17,170 nucleotides of DNA. It comes from Vicinamibacteria bacterium. GTDB taxonomy: Bacteria; Acidobacteriota; Vicinamibacteria; Vicinamibacterales; UBA2999. Made by a program: the position numbers and the translations under genes. Each line of letters opens with the position of its first letter. Within the stretch, counting starts at the first letter, position 1. The stretch spans positions 1 to 17,170 of the forward strand of contig JAICQE010000091.1 in the NCBI GenBank assembly GCA_025938035.1, in the 5' to 3' direction. Positions 1 through 5,342 of the stretch are shown here, in pieces. The notes beneath the pieces were generated by a model. That model worked only from the letters and a program-made list of their open reading frames with translations. It ran no database searches and was not told where the DNA came from.

Positions 1-1
1 C

Positions 2-712
2 AACGTCAACGCGAATCGCACCACGGACGAGTCGAAGATCAATCTCAACGCGCGAATGAACTACCGCCAGAGCAAGTTCGAGCTGCCGGACGGGCGGACG
101 TTCCTGTCGCCGAATCGCGATTATGGGACGAACGGGCTCTATGTGAAGTCACTGGGCGGCCATTGGTCGGCGGGCGTCCGCAGCAGCTGGAGCTCGTCGA
201 CGTTCAGCAACGAGAACTGGGCGTGGTCCGGCGGACCGGGGATCGAGTGGGACCTCTTTCCGTATTCGGAGTCGACGCGCAGGCTGCTGACGATCAACTA
301 CTCGCTGCGCGGGCGCATCTGGGACTACCGCGAGGTCACGATCTTCGGCAAGCTGCATGAAACCCGCCTGTCGCAGTCGCTCGATACCACCTTGTCGATG
401 CGCCAGCGGTGGGGGACGCTCGCGTCGAGCGTCGAAGTGGCGTCGTTCGTTCCCGATTTCGGGAAGAACCACGTCAACGTCTTCGGCGAGGTGTCGCTGA
501 ACCTGTTTCGCGGACTGGCGCTCAACCTGTTCACCAGCATGGAGTCCGTGCGGGATCAGATCTCGCTCCCTGCCAGCGAAGCGACCAACGAGGAGGTGCT
601 CGTCAACCAGCGTCAGCTGGCGACGAGCTACCGGTATTTCATGTTCTTCGGCGTCAGCTACACGTTCGGATCGATCTTCAGCCCGATCGTCAATCCGAGG
701 TTCGGCGGTTAG
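2..712 (+). CDS. Outer-membrane beta-barrel protein, C-terminal part
   Basis: The reading frame is open from the window's left edge, so the gene begins upstream and only about 236 C-terminal residues are visible. They show the alternating aromatic/polar pattern of outer-membrane strands (for example RRLLTINYSLRGRIW, SYRYFMFFGVSYTFG) separated by short charged turns. The chain ends in SIFSPIVNPRFGG, with aromatic residues near the terminus. There is no recognisable enzymatic motif. I recall similar uncharacterised proteins ending in a YTFGSIF segment from Acidobacteriota, but I cannot assign a family or substrate. The missing N-terminus could carry a plug or a catalytic domain. Its TAG stop overlaps by 4 nt the stop of the convergent peroxiredoxin gene, so no terminator fits between them. 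Confidence 0.7.
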   Translation, partial: NVNANRTTDESKINLNARMNYRQSKFELPDGRTFLSPNRDYGTNGLYVKSLGGHWSAGVRSSWSSSTFSNENWAWSGGPGIEWDLFPYSESTRRLLTINYSLRGRIWDYREVTIFGKLHETRLSQSLDTTLSMRQRWGTLASSVEVASFVPDFGKNHVNVFGEVSLNLFRGLALNLFTSMESVRDQISLPASEATNEEVLVNQRQLATSYRYFMFFGVSYTFGSIFSPIVNPRFGG

Positions 713-1281
713 TTCACCGTCGCGACCTTGAGCTGGGCGAGGCGCGCGAGGATGTCTTCGGCGGACGTCTCCGGGTTCACCGCGCGATCGATGTGGGCAA
801 TCCGCCCGTTCTTGTCGATGTAGAACGTCCAGCGGTTCGCCATGCCGCGTGTGCTGAGCACACCGTACCGCGCCGCCACGCTCTTGTCCGCATCGCTCAG
901 CAACGGAAAATCGGCCTTCTCCGACTGGGCGAATTTCGTGTTCTGCTCGATCGGATCGACGCTGGCCATGAAGTACGCCACGTCGTACTTGCGCAGGCGA
1001 TCGCCGTTGGCCGCGAGCGACTTGCACTCGAGGGTGCAGCCGGCGGTAAACGCCTTCGGGAACCACGCGACGACAACGGCCTTCTTGCCTCGATAGTCGG
1101 CCAGGGAATACGTCTTGCCGTCGGATGCCTGCAGCGTGAAGTCGGGTGCCTGGTCGCCGACCTTGAGGGTCACGGCCGGGGCCTGTGCGCCGAGCGCAAC
1201 GGGAGCCTGCGCGTCGAGAGCCGAAGTAAGGGCCACGGCCGCCGCCAGCGTGCCGAGAAACGTCTTTGCCATGCCGATCAT
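709..1281 (-). CDS. Exported AhpC/TSA-family peroxiredoxin (Bcp-like)
   Basis: This is a thiol peroxidase that reduces H2O2 and organic hydroperoxides. A short basic N-terminus followed by a hydrophobic stretch (about residues 5-26, ending near LDAQA) looks like a signal peptide, so the enzyme is probably periplasmic. The thioredoxin-fold core starts at GDQAPDFTL (about 42-50). The active site is WFPKAFTAGCTLEC, with peroxidatic Cys82 after the Pro/Thr signature. A second Cys at 86 lies four residues on, whereas E. coli Bcp has its resolving Cys five residues on. The conserved Arg is R150 (ANRWTFYID). At 190 aa including the leader the length is normal. The start at 1281 forms an ATGA overlap with the upstream antiporter stop, which favours it over the internal ATG three codons later. 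Neither start has a clear Shine-Dalgarno sequence, which is consistent with coupled translation. Confidence 0.88.
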   Translation of the reverse strand: MIGMAKTFLGTLAAAVALTSALDAQAPVALGAQAPAVTLKVGDQAPDFTLQASDGKTYSLADYRGKKAVVVAWFPKAFTAGCTLECKSLAANGDRLRKYDVAYFMASVDPIEQNTKFAQSEKADFPLLSDADKSVAARYGVLSTRGMANRWTFYIDKNGRIAHIDRAVNPETSAEDILARLAQLKVATVN

Positions 1282-2984
1282 TGTACGGGGAGATGGAAGA
1301 GCTCGGCACGCACCCGGTCGCGCTCGCGGTCGATCTGATCAGCCGTCGCGCCCAGCCGGCGGAGCACCGCTTCCGTCATCGCCAGCGCGACTTCACCTTC
1401 TCCTGAAAACACCTGCTCGGCGCCTGCGGCGCGAAGCGGCGGCACGTCGCGGAGATACACGCTTCTCACGAAGATGTGGACCCGCGGATTCAGTTCGCGC
1501 GCGATTTCGGTAATTTCACGCGCTCCCGCGTCGCCGCTGATGATGAGCGTCCCTGCATGGCGAAGCCCGGCCGTAATGAGCGAGTTCGGGTGGCGCGCGT
1601 CGCCGTAAACGGCCGAGATGCCGGTCTGCCTGAGCTGCCGGACCGTGTCCATGTTCAGCTCGACCACAGTCGGGAAGATGCCGTTCTCCCGCAGCAGCCT
1701 CGTGACTGTCCGTCCAGTCGGGCCGTACCCGATCACGATCGCACGCGTCTGCGGATCGAGTGACGAGGTGGTCACGCCATCGTCGTGGTCCACCTGCGCG
1801 CCTTCCCGGATGCGCACGAGAAATCGCTCGGCAGGTTCAATCAGCCGCGAGGCCAGCGGATTCACGACGATCGATGTGATCGAGACCGCGACGATCACGT
1901 CCGTCGCGCTCTCCGGAAGGACGCCAAGCGATCGGCCGACGCCGGCAAGGATGAATGAGAACTCGCCGATCTGGGCGAGCGCGGAGGGGACGCTCAGCAC
2001 GGTCCGCAGCGGGTAGCGAAACACCGCCAGCAGCAGTGCGACGACCAATGGCTTTCCGACGACGACAATGGCAAGCGCGGCGGCGACAAGCCACGGCTCC
2101 TCGAGCAGCGCCGAGGGATCGAGCAGCATGCCGACCGAGACAAAGAACAGCACAGCGAAGGCGTCGCGCATCGGCAGCGCGTCGGTTGCCGCACGCAGGC
2201 TGTAGTCGGATCGGTTGACAACCATGCCTGCGACGAAGGCGCCCAACGCCATCGACACGCCAAACAGCGTGGCCGCCCCGACGGCGATGCCGAGCGCGAT
2301 GACGAGGACCGCGAGCGTAAACAGCTCCCGTGATCGCGTTGCGGCGATGCGGTCGAGCAGCACCGGGATGATTCGCTGTCCGACGATCGCGGCAAAAACC
2401 GCGAGCCCGGCCATCTTTGCGATCGTGACCACGAGATCGATCACGATCGTCGACGCCGTGGGTTCGCCTGCCGCCAGGGTTGGCAGCAGGACGAGCGCCA
2501 CGACCGTCAGGACGTCTTCCATGACCAGCCAGCCCAGCGCGATGTGGCCGAGCGGCGTGTGCAGCTTTCGCGCGTCCGAGAGCACGCGGACGAGCACGAC
2601 CGTGCTGGCCACTGAAAGCGTCAGTCCGAACACAACCGCAGCCGGCCAGGACCAGCCGAACATCCGCGCCGCCGCGGCGCCAAGCGCGGTCGCCCAGGTC
2701 ATGCCGATGATCGCGCCGGGGATGGCGATTCGCCGCACCGCCAGCAGCTCTTCGAGATGGAACTGCAGGCCGACGCCGAACATGATGAGGATGACGCCGA
2801 CTTCGGCCAGCTGTTCGGCGATCGCGACATTTGCCGCGAACCCGGGCGTATGCGGCCCGACGAGCACGCCAGCGATCAGGTAGCCGACGATGGGCGACAG
2901 CCCGAGGCGTTGCGTGAAGTAGCCGAGGACGAGGGCCGCGCCGAGGCCGGCGGCCAGCAACAGAATCAGGTCTGCGCCGTGCAT
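1278..2984 (-). CDS. CPA2-family K+/H+ antiporter with RCK/TrkA-N domain (KefB/YbaL-like)
   Basis: This is an inner-membrane monovalent cation:proton antiporter of 568 aa. Residues 1-390 form about a dozen hydrophobic segments with CPA2 hallmarks: LGLSPIVGYLIAGVLVGP near the N-terminus, GVILIMFGVGLQFHLEEL at 63-80, the ED pair in GWLVMEDVLTV (151-161), and QIGEFSFIL (338-346), the counterpart of the Kef QGGEF signature. Residues 414-540 are a cytosolic RCK/TrkA-N domain with the nucleotide-binding glycine motif IGYGPTGRTV (418-427) and an acidic residue (E442) ending the second strand. No TrkA-C domain is evident, so the architecture is closest to YbaL. It is the first gene of a two-gene operon and is coupled to the peroxiredoxin by an ATGA overlap. 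The start at 2984 precedes the first membrane helix directly, but no strong ribosome-binding site is visible. Confidence 0.88.
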   Translation of the reverse strand: MHGADLILLLAAGLGAALVLGYFTQRLGLSPIVGYLIAGVLVGPHTPGFAANVAIAEQLAEVGVILIMFGVGLQFHLEELLAVRRIAIPGAIIGMTWATALGAAAARMFGWSWPAAVVFGLTLSVASTVVLVRVLSDARKLHTPLGHIALGWLVMEDVLTVVALVLLPTLAAGEPTASTIVIDLVVTIAKMAGLAVFAAIVGQRIIPVLLDRIAATRSRELFTLAVLVIALGIAVGAATLFGVSMALGAFVAGMVVNRSDYSLRAATDALPMRDAFAVLFFVSVGMLLDPSALLEEPWLVAAALAIVVVGKPLVVALLLAVFRYPLRTVLSVPSALAQIGEFSFILAGVGRSLGVLPESATDVIVAVSITSIVVNPLASRLIEPAERFLVRIREGAQVDHDDGVTTSSLDPQTRAIVIGYGPTGRTVTRLLRENGIFPTVVELNMDTVRQLRQTGISAVYGDARHPNSLITAGLRHAGTLIISGDAGAREITEIARELNPRVHIFVRSVYLRDVPPLRAAGAEQVFSGEGEVALAMTEAVLRRLGATADQIDRERDRVRAELFHLPVQ

Positions 2985-3001
2985 GCAGCTGGATCGTACT
3001 C

Positions 3002-3024
3002 GTAGTGTCCGCCTTTAGCGGACC
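3002..3024 (+). repeat. REP-like palindrome, variant copy
   Basis: This is a GTAG-TGTCCGCC element in which the inverted arms GTCCGC and GCGGAC (3007-3012 and 3018-3023) enclose CTTTA. It differs slightly from the copies at 3747, 4622, 4653 and 5196, which have TTCA/G loops and longer arms. It lies just upstream of the antiporter start and could fold in both divergent transcripts. Confidence 0.75.
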
Positions 3025-3053
3025 CGAACTTGCCATCGCAGTGTTCGCTTTCC

Positions 3054-3095
3054 TTGTCCGCCGTAGCACGCAGCGCGAACGCGGAAGACGGACAA
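3054..3095. repeat. Inverted repeat upstream of udgX
   Basis: TTGTCCG at 3054-3060 pairs with CGGACAA at 3089-3095, enclosing a GC-rich interior (CCGTAGCACGCAG...). The right arm abuts the udgX ribosome-binding site AAGGAG (3095-3100). It looks like a decayed copy of an interspersed GTCCGCCGTAGC-type palindrome. Whether it affects udgX translation is inference only. Confidence 0.5.
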
Positions 3096-3108
3096 AGGAG
3101 CTGTATCG

Positions 3109-3750
3109 GTGAGCAAGACCGGTGACGACGAGAAGACCGCGGCGCCGTTCGTGCCGAAGACGACAAGCCTGAAGGTGCTGGGCGCGGCCTCGCACGAATG
3201 CCGCGGGTGTGATCTCTATAAGACCGCCACACAGGTCGTGTTCGGGGCAGGGCCGAAGAGCGCGCGGGTGATGTTCGTCGGCGAGCAGCCGGGCGATCAG
3301 GAGGACCGGCAGGGGGAGCCGTTTGTCGGGCCCGCGGGCGTGCTGCTCGACAAGGCGCTTGCCGACGCCGGCATCCCGCGCGATCAGGTGTATGTCACCA
3401 ACGCCGTAAAACACTTCAAGTGGGAGCCGCGCGGCAAGCGGCGTATCCACAAGAAGCCGCGTGCGTCGGAAGTGAAGGCGTGCCGCCCGTGGCTGGAAGC
3501 GGAGCTGCGCGCCGTGAAGCCGGCGGTTGTCGTCTGTCTCGGCGCCACCGCTGCGCAGTCGATGCTGGGCGCCAGCTTCAAGCTGATGCAGCAGCGCGGT
3601 CAGGTTGTTTCGAGCCCGGCCGCGGCGCGGATTGTCGCGACGATCCATCCGTCCGCCGTCCTGCGCGCCCCGGATTCGGAGGGCCGGAAGGCTGCCTACG
3701 CCATGCTCGTAGCTGATCTGAAGGTCGTCGCCAAAGCACTCCGTACGTAG
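3109..3750 (+). CDS. udgX: UdgX-type uracil-DNA glycosylase (Fe-S, KRRIH motif)
   Basis: This belongs to the uracil-DNA glycosylase superfamily, UdgX class, whose mycobacterial members bind uracil-DNA tightly and become covalently attached through a His. The visible motifs fit. GEQPGDQE (58-65) is motif 1 with Gln in place of the usual acidic or Ala residue. KRRIH at 110-114 is the diagnostic UdgX loop, with H114 as the expected nucleophile. HPSAVLR (180-186) is the C-terminal motif. Cys31, Cys34, Cys125 and Cys143 are placed as [4Fe-4S] ligands. The length of 213 aa is normal. The start is GTG at 3109, set by AAGGAG at 3095-3100 with an 8-nt spacer. The TAG stop lies inside the GTAG end of a REP palindrome. 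The gene opens a plus-strand run that also contains uvrA and aag. Confidence 0.9.
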   Translation: MSKTGDDEKTAAPFVPKTTSLKVLGAASHECRGCDLYKTATQVVFGAGPKSARVMFVGEQPGDQEDRQGEPFVGPAGVLLDKALADAGIPRDQVYVTNAVKHFKWEPRGKRRIHKKPRASEVKACRPWLEAELRAVKPAVVVCLGATAAQSMLGASFKLMQQRGQVVSSPAAARIVATIHPSAVLRAPDSEGRKAAYAMLVADLKVVAKALRT

Positions 3751-3790
3751 TGTCCGCCTTCAGGCGGACCCGTAGTCTTTAGGCGGCCCC
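3747..3790 (+). repeat. REP-like palindrome plus partial second copy
   Basis: A full element (3747-3770: GTAG, then TGTCCGCCTTCAGGCGGACC) is followed by a degenerate partial copy (CGTAGTCTTTAGGCGGCCCC, 3771-3790). The core GTCCGCC-TTCA-GGCGGAC is a near-perfect 7-bp inverted repeat. The first TAG of the element is the stop codon of udgX. Confidence 0.85.
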
Positions 3791-3807
3791 GCCGTTGTGA
3801 GCCCGAA

Positions 3808-3840
3808 TCCTCCTCCTTGACGCCTTACGGAGCAGGAGGA
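3808..3840 (+). promoter_or_regulatory. RBS of the phosphatidyltransferase within a possible hairpin
   Basis: AGGAGGA at 3834-3840 is a near-ideal Shine-Dalgarno sequence, 8 nt before the GTG start at 3849, and it fixes that start. TCCTCCT at 3808-3814 (repeated in register at 3811-3817) is fully complementary to it across a 16-19 nt loop. The transcript could therefore sequester its own ribosome-binding site. The pairing is seen; regulation is inference. Confidence 0.45.
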
Positions 3841-3848
3841 ATCCACCC

Positions 3849-4613
3849 GTGGCGGAACAGACCCGTGACCATCGCAGTTTTCTTGCGGCGGCCGAGAAGA
3901 AACTGCTGATTGCCATCGCGCGCCGGCTGCCCCCGGCGATCAATTCCGATCACCTGACGGCGCTGGCGCTCCTGGCGATGGCGCTGGCCGGGGCCTGCTA
4001 CGCCCTGGCCCGTTGGGACGTCCGGCCGCTGTGGGTGGCTGTTGCTGCCCTGGCGCTGAACTGGTTCGGCGACAGCCTCGACGGCACGCTCGCGCGCGTC
4101 CGCAAGGTCGAGCGGCCACGCTACGGCTTCTACGTCGATCACGTTCTCGATATCGTCGGCGCGACGCTGCTCTTCGGCGGCCTTGCGGCGTCCGGGTTCA
4201 TGAACCCGCTGATCGCGCTCGCCCTGCTCATTGGCTACCTGCTGGTGTCGGGGGAAGTGTTTCTCGCGACGTCCGTCCATGGCGTGTTCCGCATGTCGTT
4301 TTCCGGATTCGGACCGACGGAGCTGCGAATTCTCCTGGCCGCCGGCACGATCGCGCTCTTTCGCGATCCGTACGTCGACCTCGGCGCGTGGGGCCGGATG
4401 CGGCTGTTCGATTTCGGCGGCCTGATTGGAATCGCCGGAATGGCTGTTGCGCTGGCGGTGAATGTGGTCCGCAACACGACCGCGCTGTCTCGCCTCGAAC
4501 CGCGGCCGAATGCGAACCGCGAAGCACGCAAAGATCGCAAAGACCGCGAAGAACTTCGATCTCTAACCGGATGGCCTTCGCGGCCTTCGCGTTCTTCGCG
4601 AGCTTCGTGGTAA
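3849..4613 (+). CDS. CDP-alcohol phosphatidyltransferase family membrane enzyme
   Basis: This is an integral membrane enzyme that should transfer a phosphatidyl or related phospho-alcohol group from a CDP-linked donor to an alcohol acceptor in phospholipid synthesis. The acceptor cannot be read from the sequence. The complete family signature is present: D75-x2-D78-G-x2-A82-R83-x9-G93-x3-D97-x3-D101, i.e. all four metal-binding aspartates. Five or six hydrophobic segments follow (about 36-52, 60-72, 100-125, 130-150, 165-175, 195-215). GTG at 3849 is set by AGGAGGA with an 8-nt spacer. The last roughly 33 residues (from NREARKDRKDREE to the stop) are translated from a GCGAAG-rich inverted repeat and are low-complexity Arg/Lys/Ser. 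The ancestral protein probably ended near residue 220. Confidence 0.85.
   Translation: MAEQTRDHRSFLAAAEKKLLIAIARRLPPAINSDHLTALALLAMALAGACYALARWDVRPLWVAVAALALNWFGDSLDGTLARVRKVERPRYGFYVDHVLDIVGATLLFGGLAASGFMNPLIALALLIGYLLVSGEVFLATSVHGVFRMSFSGFGPTELRILLAAGTIALFRDPYVDLGAWGRMRLFDFGGLIGIAGMAVALAVNVVRNTTALSRLEPRPNANREARKDRKDREELRSLTGWPSRPSRSSRASW
4515..4611. repeat. GCGAAG-type long inverted repeat at gene end
   Basis: The left arm (from 4515, AACCGCGAAGCACGCAAAG...) and the right arm (ending at 4611, ...TTCGCGAGCTTCGTGGT) are imperfect reverse complements about 35 nt long. A CG-AAG motif recurs every 8-9 nt within each arm. The same family follows efp at 16997-17073. It could act as a transcript-end hairpin, but there is no U-tract. 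Here it lies inside the 3' end of the phosphatidyltransferase frame. Confidence 0.75.
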
Positions 4614-4621
4614 GGGCCGTT

Positions 4622-4645
4622 GTAGTGTCCGCCTTCAGGCGGACC
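4622..4645 (+). repeat. REP-like palindrome, flank of RAYT (copy 1)
   Basis: GTAG followed by TGTCCGCCTTCAGGCGGACC. It is identical in core to the copies at 3747 and 4653, and is separated from the next copy by only 7 nt (TGCCGTC). Confidence 0.9.
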
Positions 4646-4652
4646 TGCCGTC

Positions 4653-4676
4653 GTAGTGTCCGCCTTCAGGCGGACC
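4653..4676 (+). repeat. REP-like palindrome, flank of RAYT (copy 2)
   Basis: This is a direct repeat of the element at 4622. The stop codon of the minus-strand RAYT gene (TGA, 4668-4666) lies inside this palindrome, so the transposase gene and the repeat are physically fused. Confidence 0.9.
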
Positions 4677-5142
4677 TCGGGTCGCCATGACAACGAATCC
4701 AAGATCTCTTCGACCGAGTGAAGCGGCGATCCGGTAAACGGATAATCGCAACACTTTTCGCGATTCCCGCTCGAACCGGGTTTTCCACAATGTACCGGGC
4801 GACGCTCAGCACGGCTTCATCGCCGCGAAGCACGTGCTCGTATCCGTACCGTTGCCAGAGACGCCGACCAAACGCCCGCTGGTAGTAGAACCCGGAAAAC
4901 TGTTTCGACCGCTTGATAAACGCGCGGCAATCCGAATTCTCCTGTTCCCCGTTGACAAGCAGGTGGAGGTGATCGGGCATGTAACAGTACGCGACGAGTG
5001 CAAATCTTTCGTGCGCCGCGGCGCGCAGAATCTGCGCACTCACCGCTTCGACGCGAACGGCGTCGGCGACTGCTTCGTGGCGCTGATCGGTGCAATACGT
5101 TAAGAAATACGCGTGGTGGCCGATGTAGTCGAAAGCCTTCAA
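4666..5142 (-). CDS. REP-associated tyrosine transposase (RAYT, Y1/HUH family)
   Basis: This is a single-strand DNA transposase-like HUH nuclease, about 158 aa. From the N-terminus: a first strand in the usual position (YFLTYCTDQR), the HUH metal site in YCYMPDHLHLLV (His58 and His60 counted from the TTG), and WQRYGYEHVLRGDE followed by ARYIVENPVRAG, the typical RAYT C-terminal block that should carry the catalytic Tyr. No key segment is missing. REP palindromes flank it on both sides in opposite orientation, the arrangement expected for a RAYT and its substrate. The start is uncertain. The frame stays open to 5259, but residues before LKAFDY are translated REP sequence, so I chose TTG at 5142. 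An out-of-frame ATG mini-ORF (5165-5139) ends in a TGA that overlaps this TTG. No Shine-Dalgarno sequence precedes TTG. Confidence 0.85.
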   Translation of the reverse strand: MKAFDYIGHHAYFLTYCTDQRHEAVADAVRVEAVSAQILRAAAHERFALVAYCYMPDHLHLLVNGEQENSDCRAFIKRSKQFSGFYYQRAFGRRLWQRYGYEHVLRGDEAVLSVARYIVENPVRAGIAKSVAIIRLPDRRFTRSKRSWIRCHGDPRSA

Positions 5143-5195
5143 CGTTCGGGTCGGGAGGTGAGCATGCCCCCTGGAGGGCAATCGACGGGCCGGTC

Positions 5196-5219
5196 GGTCC
5201 GCCTGAAGGCGGACACTAC
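5196..5219 (-). repeat. REP-like palindrome, flank of RAYT (inverted copy)
   Basis: This is the exact reverse complement of the copies at 4622 and 4653 (GGTCCGCCTGAAGGCGGACA then CTAC). It lies about 55 nt upstream of the RAYT start, so the transposase gene is bracketed by oppositely oriented elements. Confidence 0.9.
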
Positions 5220-5239
5220 GACAGTGGTGCGGTCGGCCT

Positions 5240-5261
5240 GTTCGCCGGAAGGTGGACACGA
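5240..5261 (-). repeat. REP-like palindrome, degenerate inverted copy
   Basis: TTCGCCGGAAGGTGGACACGAC (5241 on) matches the inverted REP consensus at about 18 of 22 positions. It makes a second element on the upstream side of the RAYT, mirroring the pair on the other side. It lies about 80 nt before uvrA. Confidence 0.65.
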
Positions 5262-5342
5262 CGATCGTTCACCGTCGCCCGGACCGAAGTCCATGTAGTA
5301 ACATTCTTCTCTTACGGTTCCAGGGGAATTCGTCACAGAGGG

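Noticed and set aside
1837..3648. 603-codon minus-strand frame across udgX and the antiporter
   Set aside because: It runs antisense through udgX and in a wrong frame of the antiporter, with Arg-rich composition. Both real genes carry clear motifs.
4998..5342. N-terminal extension of the uvrA frame upstream of 5343
   Set aside because: The extra 115 codons lie antisense to the RAYT and in REP repeats, and have no similarity to UvrA N-termini.
5262..5342. LexA/SOS box before uvrA
   Set aside because: No CTGT-N8-ACAG or GAAC-N4-GTTC type dyad could be found. Isolated GTTC and GAAC strings are common in this sequence.
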